From Synergistaceae bacterium (GTDB lineage: Bacteria; Synergistota; Synergistia; Synergistales; Aminobacteriaceae): a stretch of 64,000 nt of DNA. The DNA lies in the NCBI GenBank assembly GCA_017439345.1, contig JAFSJJ010000035.1, positions 16,522-80,521 on the forward strand. Direction: 5' to 3'. Made by a program: the position numbers and the translations under genes. The notes beneath the pieces were generated by a model. The model worked only from the letters and a program-made list of their open reading frames with translations. It made no database searches and was not told where the DNA came from. Numbering within the stretch: the first letter of the stretch is position 1; the number at the start of each line of letters is the position of its first letter. Shown here one piece after another: positions 9,834 to 18,288 of this stretch.

Positions 9834-10780
9834 TTAATTTTTTAGCTGCATACCTAAACGGGATAAAATTTCTTCACCGAGTGTTTCATAATCTCTTGTA
9901 ACTTTATCAAGGGGCGAGCCTTTAGCTTGAGTCTTTGCTGAATGCTTTACTGCGTTTAAGACTACAGGACCTTTAACTATTCTGTCAGGAGCAAAAACGG
10001 TTGAATTATGCCTCACAAAATGGAAAATGTTATAGCCTAATGCTTTCATTTTATCCTCGTATTCTTGATGTGCTTTGATTATACCATCGCGTCCCCTTTG
10101 CAGCTCCACCATCACAGGAACTACTCCAAGCATTTCTATTGAGGCTGATTCGTATCCCAAATCAGGACGTACCATTAAAAACTTTCTATAATCATCGAAA
10201 AACGAATGCACGTTATCTTGAAGATTATCTATTCCAAGCAAAGATAAATAATCCAGACGAGCAGGCACTAAATAATAATCGCTCGCTATTGCTGCATTAC
10301 GAACCAGGGCATTAAAATTCGGCGAACAGTCTATTAATACAATGTCATACTCGCCAGCCAGCTTCTCTAATCCCGAACGCAAATAGTTATACATTCTAAG
10401 TGAATTGCTTGCTAACTGCGAACTGTTTGACGCTGTACACTTCCCGGAGAGCTTCATATCCATATCAGAAAGCCCTAAATGAGAACATATTAAATCGAGT
10501 TTTGCACAAGGCTTATATTTCAACGGAACTACAAGCGAAGACAGAGAGACTTCACCCTTCTCATCAATCAGGCTGTCAAAATAATTTTCAGAGTCTTTGT
10601 GTATTCATATTTCTTGTGCCACTGATCATGAGTCATAAAACTGAACGTTAAATGCGTCTGAGGGTCTAAATCTACAAGAAGCACCCTAAGTCCGCGCAAT
10701 GCTGCATATGCTCCGAGATTGGCTGTAAGTGTTGTTTTTCCGACTCCGCCTTTATAATTGATTCTTGATACTACTTTCAT
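9834..10780 (-). pseudogene. ParA-family ATPase broken by a -1 frameshift
   Basis: The N-terminal part (10780 to about 10600) reads MKVVSRINYKGGVGKTT with the deviant Walker A (KGGVGKTT, residues 9-16), then LLVDLDPQTH. The reading frame shifts near 10603-10606 into the second part, which runs without interruption to 9834. That part carries the Walker B-like IVLIDCSPNFN and the ParA pattern DYYLVPARLDYLSLLGI. Adding one A to the AAA run at the junction restores one continuous ParA of about 315 residues (TK-DSENYFDSLIDEKG across the junction). No parB follows. It could be a real inactivating mutation or a homopolymer sequencing error; the surrounding sequence has not decayed. Confidence 0.8.
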
Positions 10781-10800
10781 TTTGTATACAAACTTCCTTT

Positions 10801-11613
10801 CTATAAATTATACGGCCATGAAGTTATAAATATCTTCGAGTACGGCAATCTCGAATTCAAGTACTCAAATATTTCATTTCCAAACGCAAACACTATGAAG
10901 CACCCTATCGACAAGAACGGAACTAACGGCAACGTCTCGCCCCTGCCCCAGTGAAGTCTGCCGATTAACATTAAAGCTATTGCCCAGAATCCTCCGGCCA
11001 TGATGCCAAGATAGAAAGCTAATAGAGTGAACCTGAAGCCTAAGACAGCCCCTGCTCCTGCCATGAAGACAGCATCGCCCCAGCCCATGCCCCCGCGTGA
11101 GAGAATTATTATCACAGCAAAGATTCCCCAGCCCGTCAATGCCCCTGTGAAGCCATCAAGAACTGCAAAGCGTCCCCCGACAATGCGAATTAATAAAGCT
11201 ATAACACCCGGAGCTAATGCAAGAACGTCAAAGACATCACCGGACTCAAAGTCAGTCAGAGAATTAACGATGAGTCCGCAAGTCCCGACTAAACATAATA
11301 ACCCTGACCATGTGAGTCCACGCTTATACATGATTAACACAAACGCAAGACATGTGATTAACTCAACGAGAAAATATCTCACTGAAAATCTTTTGCCGCA
11401 ATGTCTGCATTTACCCTTCTGAATAATATATGAGAATAACGGAATTAATTCACTCACTCCCAAGACATGGCCGCATGATTCACAGATTGAACGTTCACTG
11501 CCCCACCATGAGCGATTCTGAATGCTGCGGTGTGCTACGACATTCAAGAACGACCCTAAACACGCGCCTAGAATCCCGGAATTCACGAGAATGAAAATTT
11601 TTTCTATCTCCAT
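10801..11613 (-). CDS. pilD: Type IV prepilin peptidase / N-methyltransferase
   Basis: Membrane aspartyl protease of the A24 family that cleaves type IV prepilins or type II secretion pseudopilins. The 270-residue protein has the N-terminal GSFLNVVAHR segment and a zinc-binding loop with two CxxC pairs (CESCGH about 44-49 and CRHCGK about 70-75). It also has multiple membrane segments and both catalytic aspartates, in LTDFESGD and in the GMGWGD loop. The zinc loop suggests the bifunctional form that also methylates the mature pilin N-terminus. The start overlaps the preceding zinc-ribbon gene by 10 bases. No pilin genes are nearby. Confidence 0.93.
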   Translation of the reverse strand: MEIEKIFILVNSGILGACLGSFLNVVAHRSIQNRSWWGSERSICESCGHVLGVSELIPLFSYIIQKGKCRHCGKRFSVRYFLVELITCLAFVLIMYKRGLTWSGLLCLVGTCGLIVNSLTDFESGDVFDVLALAPGVIALLIRIVGGRFAVLDGFTGALTGWGIFAVIIILSRGGMGWGDAVFMAGAGAVLGFRFTLLAFYLGIMAGGFWAIALMLIGRLHWGRGETLPLVPFLSIGCFIVFAFGNEIFEYLNSRLPYSKIFITSWPYNL

Positions 11614-11996
11614 CTCGGCTTCCTCTGGTAAATTTCTCCGCCGTACATTGTGCGTTTACTCTTCATCTTCATTTTGTGAAGCTCATCTCCGAACTTCTGA
11701 GCCATTGACTGACGCGTTGAAGTCAAGCCTCCGACACTGCTATTCTTCTTCATGTATAGTTCTATATCTCTGTCAAGCCAGCCCATCTCTAAAAGCTCCT
11801 GAATGTCTCTTGGGTCAGCTCCTATTAAGTCAGCAAGCTGCATCATATCAAATTTTTCGTCTGAATTATCTCTCAAGTAATCATGTGCATGTGTGTAAAC
11901 GTCTTCGAGTCTCCGAAAGCATGTTATACACACGTTCAAGCCTTCTGAGTTAAAGGCACGTCCGCAAAGTTTGCAGGATTTAAGCATTAAATTCAC
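11604..11996 (-). CDS. Zinc-ribbon protein of the TIGR03826/YvyF-like type, copy 2
   Basis: The 130-residue protein has an N-terminal four-cysteine ribbon (CKLCGRAF then CITCF) and a helical region FDMMQLADLIGADPRDIQELLEMGWLDRDIE that resembles a winged-helix or HTH segment. A basic C-terminus ends MYGGEIYQRKPRWR. Layout and motifs resemble the flagellar-operon protein family TIGR03826 (B. subtilis YvyF), whose biochemical function is not well defined. It is a clear paralogue of the gene just upstream. No flagellar genes are in the window. Confidence 0.65.
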   Translation of the reverse strand: MNLMLKSCKLCGRAFNSEGLNVCITCFRRLEDVYTHAHDYLRDNSDEKFDMMQLADLIGADPRDIQELLEMGWLDRDIELYMKKNSSVGGLTSTRQSMAQKFGDELHKMKMKSKRTMYGGEIYQRKPRWR

Positions 11997-12020
11997 TACC
12001 TCTCTTTATATTTATTAATA

Positions 12021-12380
12021 TCATTTGCGCTTATATATTTTCCCGCCGTAGCTTGAGACTTGTTTATGTCTGTCCAGCTTCTTTATTTCTTCATTGAGTT
12101 TGATTGCCAGCTCCTGACGCGGTGAGAGTCCCTTGCCGTAAGTCTGAATGTCGCGCTCGATATAACCGAACTTGATCAGCTCGCGAATATCTGCAGGAGT
12201 TACCCCCAGCATATCAGCAAGGTAATCTATATCAAAGTTTATTTCCGTGTCATTCTTTATGAATTCATGCAGCTTGTTATATAACTTCTCGATCCTTTGG
12301 TAACACTCAAAGCAAAGCTCTCTGTGATTCGATTCAGTATCGAAGACTTTACCGCAGGACTTGCACGCCGCTAATGACAT
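12021..12380 (-). CDS. Zinc-ribbon protein of the TIGR03826/YvyF-like type, copy 1
   Basis: Start chosen at MSLAACKSCGKVFD (12380), preceded by AGGGAG; an upstream in-frame start at 12428 adds residues not shared with its paralogue. The 119-residue product has CKSCGK...CFECY, then FDIDYLADMLGVTPADIRELIKFGYIERDI and ends SYGGKIYKRK. It shares architecture and C-terminal motif (YGGxIYxRK) with the next gene. It is probably the first gene of a minus-strand operon through pilD, parA and cupin. Confidence 0.65.
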   Translation of the reverse strand: MSLAACKSCGKVFDTESNHRELCFECYQRIEKLYNKLHEFIKNDTEINFDIDYLADMLGVTPADIRELIKFGYIERDIQTYGKGLSPRQELAIKLNEEIKKLDRHKQVSSYGGKIYKRK

Positions 12381-12428
12381 TGTTAAATCACTCCCTGAAA
12401 AAATATAAATAATTTTACATGAAAGCAC

Positions 12429-12708
12429 GCGATTTATTTAATATGTCGTCATAAAGTTAATGACTCGTTAATGAAGTCTTCTTGTGTCAGAGACTCTGTG
12501 CTTGAGCGTAGACTCTGATGATGACTCGTTAATGAATTTTTCCAGCGCGTTAGTCTTTGTGATTAGTGAATGAGTTAATGCTTCGTGTATTAGTAATTGT
12601 ATTAGTAACTCGTGAAAAGTTTCGTGACTCATTAAATGCTTCGTGTTACGTGTTAATATTATCATAAAATTTTTATCGTTCACATTTAAGTTAGGAGAAT
12701 TTATCACG
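12429..12708. other. AT-rich intergenic region between divergent genes
   Basis: About 280 bases without a convincing gene. It is rich in short repeated words: GACTC occurs five times, GTTAATGAA recurs, and it holds one copy of the dispersed GTATTAGTAA repeat followed by CGTGAAAAGTTTCGTG. It must contain the promoters of the divergent zinc-ribbon operon and the lipid A acyltransferase gene, but I cannot place them confidently. Confidence 0.5.
12587..12609 (+). repeat. Dispersed repeat, copy A
   Basis: This 23-base element is two tandem GTATTAGTAA half-units and is identical to copy C (48013-48035). Copy B (31578-31599, reverse strand) differs by one base over 22. It is followed by CTCGTGAAAAGTTTCGTG, and a related CGTGAAAAGTTTTCGTG also flanks copy B. 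Confidence 0.75.
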
Positions 12709-13587
12709 CTGAAAATATTTATTGCGTTCTTGAGAATGCTCCCTCATGGCTTGGCCGTCAGGTTCGGGGGACTCTTGGGAAGGCTGTTACATTTGGTACT
12801 CTGGAAGAAGGTCGACATGTGCGAGTCTCGCTGCGTTCAGGCTCTGGGAGTCGGCGTTACGATTGCAAGAGATATAATCAGAGAGTCATTTATTAATCTA
12901 GGAATGTTCGCGGTTGAGTTCATTAGATTCCCTGTGAGTAAGAAGCATGTTCGTGAACTTGCAGAATTTCCTGACTCGAGTAAAGCACTCTTCACCGAAG
13001 CACTGTCACGAAATCACGGAGCTATATTACTCGTTGCACATATTGCTAACTGGGAGCTTGCCGCAATGCGCGTTATCAGTGAAGGCTTCCCCCTGCATGT
13101 CGTCTATACGCCTCAGAGAAATAATAACGGAGCTGATGACTTAATCGAGAATATAAGAATCAATGATATTGGAATGCAGTTAATCAGTTCTGACTCTAAG
13201 AATTTACGCGAAATATTCAGAGTCCTCAAATCAGGTGAAACTGTTGTAATCATGCAAGACTTAGATGCCCGCAAAGATGGAGTCATCACAAAATTTCTTG
13301 GCCTCGATGCAAGCACCCATGACGGAATAATAAAGCTCTATAACAAATTCAAATGCCCTGTTATCCCTGTTAAAGTGACTCGAGACTCGAATAACCCGAC
13401 TCATCATAGAGTTATATTCACGGAAATTTTAAGCGATAAACTTGACAAGAACGGCAAAAGTTTTGGCGAAGATATTAATGCTTCACTTGAGATGTGTAAT
13501 CATGTTATGGAAGACTGGATAAAGGAGGCTCCAGGACAATGGATGTGGCTTCTAGATCGATGGGGATACACTCAGAAGAAGATATAA
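12709..13587 (+). CDS. Lipid A biosynthesis lauroyl/myristoyl acyltransferase family
   Basis: Inner-membrane acyltransferase of the LpxL/HtrB family that adds a secondary acyl chain to lipid A or its precursor, implying an outer membrane with LPS. The sequence has the N-terminal hydrophobic helix (KIFIAFLRMLP), the catalytic HX4E box HIANWE, and the downstream QDLDARKDGVITKFLGLDASTHDG region. The family homology begins right after TAGGAGA (12692-12698), but no ATG, GTG or TTG lies there. The best-placed codons are CTG at 12709 or ATC at 12703; the nearest standard start is GTG at 12643, which adds 22 residues without a ribosome site. The end overlaps the next gene by 49 bases. Confidence 0.85.
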   Translation: MKIFIAFLRMLPHGLAVRFGGLLGRLLHLVLWKKVDMCESRCVQALGVGVTIARDIIRESFINLGMFAVEFIRFPVSKKHVRELAEFPDSSKALFTEALSRNHGAILLVAHIANWELAAMRVISEGFPLHVVYTPQRNNNGADDLIENIRINDIGMQLISSDSKNLREIFRVLKSGETVVIMQDLDARKDGVITKFLGLDASTHDGIIKLYNKFKCPVIPVKVTRDSNNPTHHRVIFTEILSDKLDKNGKSFGEDINASLEMCNHVMEDWIKEAPGQWMWLLDRWGYTQKKI

Positions 13588-14036
13588 TTCTCGCACTTGA
13601 TCCCGGACGCGATAAAACGGGCTTTGCATTCGTTGACTCTGACGGGAAATTATTAGCTTCGGGAATATTTGTAAGTTCTGAACGCGATAACTTTTTCAGG
13701 ACTCTTGACTCAGATAAAAATTTTTCTGCATGGACTCTTGAAGGCAGCTCGAAAAATATTGCTCACTCTCGAGTCAAATTCATTGCACTTGGAAACGGGA
13801 CGGGCAGCAAAGAATTTCATGATTACGTCAAGAGTATTGCTTGCTGTGATATTATGATTGTCAACGAGAGAAATACAACGCTCGAAGCAAGGAGTCTTTA
13901 CTGGAAAATTCACAAGCCTGGTCTGTTAATGAAGCTGATTCCTGAAGGGCTGCGGGTTCCTGCGAGAATCCTCGATGACTTGGCGGCGTGGGCGATTGCG
14001 TTACGGGCATTGAGTGTCTTGAGTGAAAAAATATAG
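13539..14036 (+). CDS. RuvX/YqgF-like RNase H-fold nuclease
   Basis: Predicted Holliday-junction resolvase-like or pre-16S rRNA processing nuclease. The 165-residue protein shows LALDPGRDKTGFAFVD (catalytic first Asp, about residues 19-34), ALGNGTGSKEF, IVNERNTTLEARSLYWKI (second acidic residue) and PARILDDLAAWAIAL (last Asp). This pattern matches the divergent YqgF-like family known from cyanobacteria rather than E. coli-type RuvX. AAAGGAGG at 13521-13528 fixes the start at 13539 inside the acyltransferase gene. Confidence 0.75.
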   Translation: MDVASRSMGIHSEEDIILALDPGRDKTGFAFVDSDGKLLASGIFVSSERDNFFRTLDSDKNFSAWTLEGSSKNIAHSRVKFIALGNGTGSKEFHDYVKSIACCDIMIVNERNTTLEARSLYWKIHKPGLLMKLIPEGLRVPARILDDLAAWAIALRALSVLSEKI

Positions 14037-14120
14037 AGATATAAGCGCGAATAAGCTATAATATGACAAACTCAAAAAATTCAATTACATAAAATTTACA
14101 GGGAGGGAGATTAATTTTAA

Positions 14121-14612
14121 ATGGCCGGTATGGATAAACTTGTCGCTCTCGTGAATAGTTTTGCATCGGCTGTTCTGTCAGTAGGGCGAGAGGTGGGGCT
14201 TAATATCACCCTCAATAAGTCTAAAGTATCTCCGGGGATTAAAGTAGAAAATATCTGCACAGCTGCATTAATCGGCGTTGTAGGTGTCGGCTCAAGAGGG
14301 ACAGTTAATATCATGCTCAACAAAGAAGGCTTTGAAAATATTATCTCTGCAATGTCAGGCGGAATGATTAAACCCGTTCTCGGCGATGATGTATCTATGA
14401 GCGTAATAGGAGAGCTTTCTAACATGATCGGAGGCCGTGCCCTCGTCCAAAGCGCATTGGGAACAGTTGACGTAACACCGCCTCAGTTAATAGTCGGAGA
14501 GAATATCAGGAACGTTACAAAAGAAGAAACAGGTATGAGAAGTTTCACCCTGCCGTTCACTCTTGCACCTTCAGGGGGAATTTATCTCGTTCTTTCGTTC
14601 AAGATTGACTAA
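14121..14612 (+). CDS. cheX: CheX-like CheY-P phosphatase
   Basis: The 163-residue protein belongs to the CheC/CheX/FliY phosphatase fold. The single active-site helix reads VIGELSNMIGGRA, with the E-x2-N pair that attacks CheY-phosphate. The GSRGTVNIMLNKEG strand and the C-terminal FTLPFTLAPSGGIYLVLSF segment agree with CheX. It is transcribed alone: TATAAT lies upstream near 14055 and a strong terminator lies downstream. It implies chemotaxis or CheY-type signalling elsewhere in the genome. Confidence 0.82.
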   Translation: MAGMDKLVALVNSFASAVLSVGREVGLNITLNKSKVSPGIKVENICTAALIGVVGVGSRGTVNIMLNKEGFENIISAMSGGMIKPVLGDDVSMSVIGELSNMIGGRALVQSALGTVDVTPPQLIVGENIRNVTKEETGMRSFTLPFTLAPSGGIYLVLSFKID

Positions 14613-14650
14613 CCTGTAATGAATTAATTATTAAACGTGATGAAATATTT

Positions 14651-14687
14651 AACGGTTCTGGTCTGAATGGGCCGGAGCCGTTTTTTA
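14651..14687 (+). terminator. Rho-independent terminator after cheX
   Basis: AACGGTTCTGGTC pairs with GGCCGGAGCCGTT (with G-U pairs) and is followed by TTTTTTAATA. It separates cheX from the patatin gene. Confidence 0.85.
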
Positions 14688-14706
14688 ATAAGGAGCGAAA
14701 TTTTTT

Positions 14707-16812
14707 ATGACGTTCAGAAAGTTTATATATACGTGTCTTATTGCATGTATGCTGTTCTTGAGTCCGTTAGAGGGTCAGGCCGGAATAGTGTTAGTCTTAT
14801 CAGGAGGAGGAACTAAAGGCTTTGCTCATCTTGGAGTCATGGAAGCCCTTGAGGAAAACGGAATCCCAGTCGTCGGCATAGTAGGCACCAGCATGGGAGC
14901 TTTAATGGGAGCATTGAGGGCGAGCGGATACTCAACAAAGGAAATGCGCAAGATAATCAAGAATTTAGATCTTCCCAGCCTTTTATCAGAGAATACCGGG
15001 CCTATGTTCGTTTTCAGCGGCAATGATCGCAGAGCCAAGACAAGCACCATACCTGCACTGACTTATAAGATCCAGAATAAGCAGCGCGGGCCTAAGGGAA
15101 TATTAACAGGCGATAAATTATATATGTACTTCTCTCAGTTAATGCGCCACGTCACGGAGACGGATTTCTATAATCTGCCTATCCCCTATGCTGCAGTAGC
15201 TACTGATGTCAATACCGGTGAAAAAGTTGTCCTGACTGAGGGAAACTTAGCTTCTGCAATGAGAGCTTCTATGTCAATACCTGCCCTGTTCGAGCCTTGG
15301 ACTATTGACGGACATTTATTAATTGACGGCGGAGTTGTCTCGAATTTACCGGTTTATACTGCTCAGGAATTATTTCCGGATATTCCGATTGTAGCTGTCG
15401 ATATTTCAGATCCGTTAAATACTACAAAGAATATGCAGTCATATATGGACGTTATAAGCCAGGCACTTACTATCTTAATGCGCAAGACTACGAACGAAGA
15501 GGGAGCAGCCGCAGATTTGTTATTGACTCCTGACGTTTCGGGACTCGGAATGCTTGACACAGAAGGCTCTGAGAGAACTATAAAACTCGGCTATGATACA
15601 GCAATGGCAAAAATTGAAGAGATCAAAGAATTATCAAAGAAAGGCCCGGTACTCTTGAAACCGTTTGAAGATCTCAGGAAAGGCACCAACATAGTCGGCG
15701 ATGTCGAAGTTCACGGGTTACCCCCTAAGATGGCAGATTTAGTCCGCAAGAGATCTCTTAAATGGGTAGGCAGACCCGTAAATGTCAACGAGATCGATAA
15801 GGATTTAGAGAGTCTCTCAACGGCTCAGGGAATTGACTTAGCTGATTACCAGTTAGGACGTACGGAATCAGGCGATGTTCTTGTGAGAATCGATGTCAGG
15901 CAGTCGGCAGAACTCAAGGCGGGAATTTCAGGATACTCTACAAACCTGCACTCTAACAGATGGCTTTATCTCAAAGGCGAATCACGCGGAATATTCAGCG
16001 AATATGACTCTCTGCTGGGAGTTGTCAAGATAGGCGATCAATTGGGCTTTGACTTGGAATATCAGACAGCACCTCAGCCTTTGGACGCATGGAGAGTAAC
16101 TCTTAGTGCCCAGAACTGGAAGCCTCGAGGGAAATCCGATAAAACAAGGGACTGGGACAGATACGCAGCAGGTATTACGAGATTATTCACATGGGGATCA
16201 GTTAATTTGGGATTCGGCTACGCATATGAACATGTTCACGGCTCTTCACTCTCTGACAAGGACGACACTGACGCAGGGGGAATTACTTTCCTGGCAGAAT
16301 ACGACACTCTTGATATACCAGGCGACCCGACTAAAGGCTATTCATGGCGTGTTAATGCATGGTGGCCGGACTTTGACGAGATTAATTACAGGTTAAGCTA
16401 CTTCAAGCCCCTTGAAGTCTCGAGTCTGTGGCGGATATATTTCCGTGCAGGTTTTGCAGAAGGCGACATGAACAGAAGGAGTCACGCTGTATATTTGGGA
16501 GCTGCTGAAGAACTTTACTCTATTGCATCACGTCCAATCGAAGCCGAACGCATGGGATGGGCTAATATTGCCTTCAGGAGAATAATTTCACGCAACGCTA
16601 TGGGAGTCATAGCCGGTGAGATATTCGCAAGCTGGGGTTACGCAATGGACAAGGGCTGGAAAAAGATAGATGCTCCGTGGGAAGTGGGACTCGCTGTGAA
16701 CTTTCCGAATAACATAGTAGATTTGAAGCTCGCAGTAATGTACGGCTCTGAAGAGTTCAAAGCAGGATTTTTCTTAGGAGTACCTATATGGGATCATTAT
16801 CCGTTACCGTAA
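14707..16812 (+). CDS. Patatin-like phospholipase with C-terminal outer-membrane barrel (type Vd-like)
   Basis: The 701-residue protein has a signal peptide (about residues 1-25) and a patatin lipase domain with oxyanion loop GGGTKG (33-38), nucleophile GTSMG (Ser62) and the DGG catalytic Asp (207-209). A POTRA-like segment covers about 330-400 (VHGLPPKMADLVRKRSLKWVGRPVN). The remaining 300 residues are beta-rich, with alternating patterns ending in a bacterial-surface-antigen-type barrel (VGLAVNFPNNIVDLKLAVMYG). This order matches Pseudomonas PlpD, a type Vd autotransporter whose lipase is moved to the surface or released. It was probably secreted by Sec and inserted by BamA. It is preceded by a terminator and so has its own promoter. 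Confidence 0.88.
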   Translation: MTFRKFIYTCLIACMLFLSPLEGQAGIVLVLSGGGTKGFAHLGVMEALEENGIPVVGIVGTSMGALMGALRASGYSTKEMRKIIKNLDLPSLLSENTGPMFVFSGNDRRAKTSTIPALTYKIQNKQRGPKGILTGDKLYMYFSQLMRHVTETDFYNLPIPYAAVATDVNTGEKVVLTEGNLASAMRASMSIPALFEPWTIDGHLLIDGGVVSNLPVYTAQELFPDIPIVAVDISDPLNTTKNMQSYMDVISQALTILMRKTTNEEGAAADLLLTPDVSGLGMLDTEGSERTIKLGYDTAMAKIEEIKELSKKGPVLLKPFEDLRKGTNIVGDVEVHGLPPKMADLVRKRSLKWVGRPVNVNEIDKDLESLSTAQGIDLADYQLGRTESGDVLVRIDVRQSAELKAGISGYSTNLHSNRWLYLKGESRGIFSEYDSLLGVVKIGDQLGFDLEYQTAPQPLDAWRVTLSAQNWKPRGKSDKTRDWDRYAAGITRLFTWGSVNLGFGYAYEHVHGSSLSDKDDTDAGGITFLAEYDTLDIPGDPTKGYSWRVNAWWPDFDEINYRLSYFKPLEVSSLWRIYFRAGFAEGDMNRRSHAVYLGAAEELYSIASRPIEAERMGWANIAFRRIISRNAMGVIAGEIFASWGYAMDKGWKKIDAPWEVGLAVNFPNNIVDLKLAVMYGSEEFKAGFFLGVPIWDHYPLP

Positions 16813-16845
16813 TATAAAAAATTTCACGAGGAGGAATTATATAAA

Positions 16846-18285
16846 TTGGCAAGAAATATTACACCTAAAGAAGAAAATTATTCGCAGTGGTATCTTGACG
16901 TTATCAAGGCAGCAGGACTCGCAGATTATGCTCCGGTCAGGGGCTGTATGGTTATCAGGCCTACAGGTTATGCAATATGGGAGAACATTCAGGCCAAGTT
17001 AGACGCAGCATTCAAGAGAACAGGACACGTCAACGCATATTTTCCCCTGTTGATTCCTAATTCATTCTTTCAGAAGGAAGCTGAACACGTCGAGGGCTTT
17101 TCTCCGGAGCTCGCTATGGTGACTCATGCAGGAGGAGAAGAGCTCGAAGAGGCTTTTGCAGTCCGTCCTACATCTGAGACGATAATAGGCTACATGTATT
17201 CAAAGTGGATTCAGTCATGGCGTGATTTACCTGTGTTAATTAATCAATGGTGCAACGTCATGCGCTGGGAGAAGAGACCGAGATTATTTTTGCGGACTTC
17301 AGAATTTCTCTGGCAGGAAGGACACACCGCTCACGAGACAAAATCAGAAGCCAGAGAAGAGACCCTCAGAATGCTTGAAGTTTATCGCAGTATAATCGAG
17401 AATGAGTTAGCGATTCCAGTTATAGCAGGAGAGAAGACAGCGGGTGAACGCTTCCCAGGAGCAATAGACACTTACACATGTGAAGCAATGATGAGCGACA
17501 CTAAAGCACTTCAGGCAGGGACAAGCCATTTTCTCGGCCAGAACTTCGCAAAGGCTTTCGAGATTCAATACCAGAACAGAGACGGCGAACTTGCTTACTG
17601 CTGGACTACAAGCTGGGGAGTATCGACAAGATTAATAGGCGCGCTGATTATGACTCACTCTGACAATGACGGCTTAATTATTCCTCCTAGAATTGCACCG
17701 GTTAAGGCTGTCATATTACCCATATCGAAAGATGAGAGCATTGCAGAGAATGAAATATTACCCAAAGCCAAAGAGTTAGCAGCTAAACTTGATGACGAAC
17801 TCGGAGGCATGTTCACTCAGGTAGATACGGACTTTCATGCAAGACCGGCTGACAGATTCTTTACGCACTTACAGAAAGGAGTCCCCTTAAGGCTCGAATT
17901 AGGCGAGAAGGATTTAGCAGCAGGAACAGTGAGACTCGTCAGGCGCGATACAGGGGCAAAACTTGACGTTAAGGCTGAGAACGTTATAGAAACTGTAAAA
18001 GATATTCTTTCCGATATTCAGAATAATTTATTTACACGGGCTAAAGACTTCAGGGAAGCTAACACTCACGATGCAAAAGATTATGACGAGTTAAAGGCAA
18101 TTCTTGACGAGAAGGGCGGCTTTGTTCGTGCATACTTTGGGGGGACTCCAGAGGACGAGAAGCGCATTAAAGAAGATACCGGCGGAGCTACTCCCAGAGT
18201 AATATTACAGGGTGATAATCGCGGCAAGTGCTTTATTACGGGTAAAGACAACGCAAGGCTCACGATATTTGCGAAGGCTTATTAA
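16846..18285 (+). CDS. proS: Prolyl-tRNA synthetase, short archaeal/eukaryotic-like form
   Basis: Class II synthetase, 479 residues, so it lacks the bacterial INS editing insertion. Class II motif 2 is in WEKRPRLFLRTSEFLWQEGHTAH and motif 3-type residues are in CWTTSWGVSTRLIGALIM. The C-terminal anticodon-binding domain begins near PPRIAPVKAVILP and the protein ends in the conserved aromatic Tyr (FAKAY). The start is TTG with GAGGAGG-type signal 10 bases upstream. It leads a proS-comB-larC cluster with only 3 and 6 base gaps. Confidence 0.95.
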   Translation: MARNITPKEENYSQWYLDVIKAAGLADYAPVRGCMVIRPTGYAIWENIQAKLDAAFKRTGHVNAYFPLLIPNSFFQKEAEHVEGFSPELAMVTHAGGEELEEAFAVRPTSETIIGYMYSKWIQSWRDLPVLINQWCNVMRWEKRPRLFLRTSEFLWQEGHTAHETKSEAREETLRMLEVYRSIIENELAIPVIAGEKTAGERFPGAIDTYTCEAMMSDTKALQAGTSHFLGQNFAKAFEIQYQNRDGELAYCWTTSWGVSTRLIGALIMTHSDNDGLIIPPRIAPVKAVILPISKDESIAENEILPKAKELAAKLDDELGGMFTQVDTDFHARPADRFFTHLQKGVPLRLELGEKDLAAGTVRLVRRDTGAKLDVKAENVIETVKDILSDIQNNLFTRAKDFREANTHDAKDYDELKAILDEKGGFVRAYFGGTPEDEKRIKEDTGGATPRVILQGDNRGKCFITGKDNARLTIFAKAY

Positions 18286-18288
18286 TTC

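Noticed and set aside
10560..10620. Programmed -1 ribosomal frameshift in parA
   Set aside because: No slippery heptamer in the right phase (sequence is ACACAAAGACTCTGAAAATT) and no stimulating hairpin; loss of one A is simpler.
12468..12707. 79-codon minus-strand frame in the intergenic region
   Set aside because: Built from short AT-rich repeated words, no ribosome site, no family resemblance; overlaps the dispersed repeat and the promoter region of two divergent genes.
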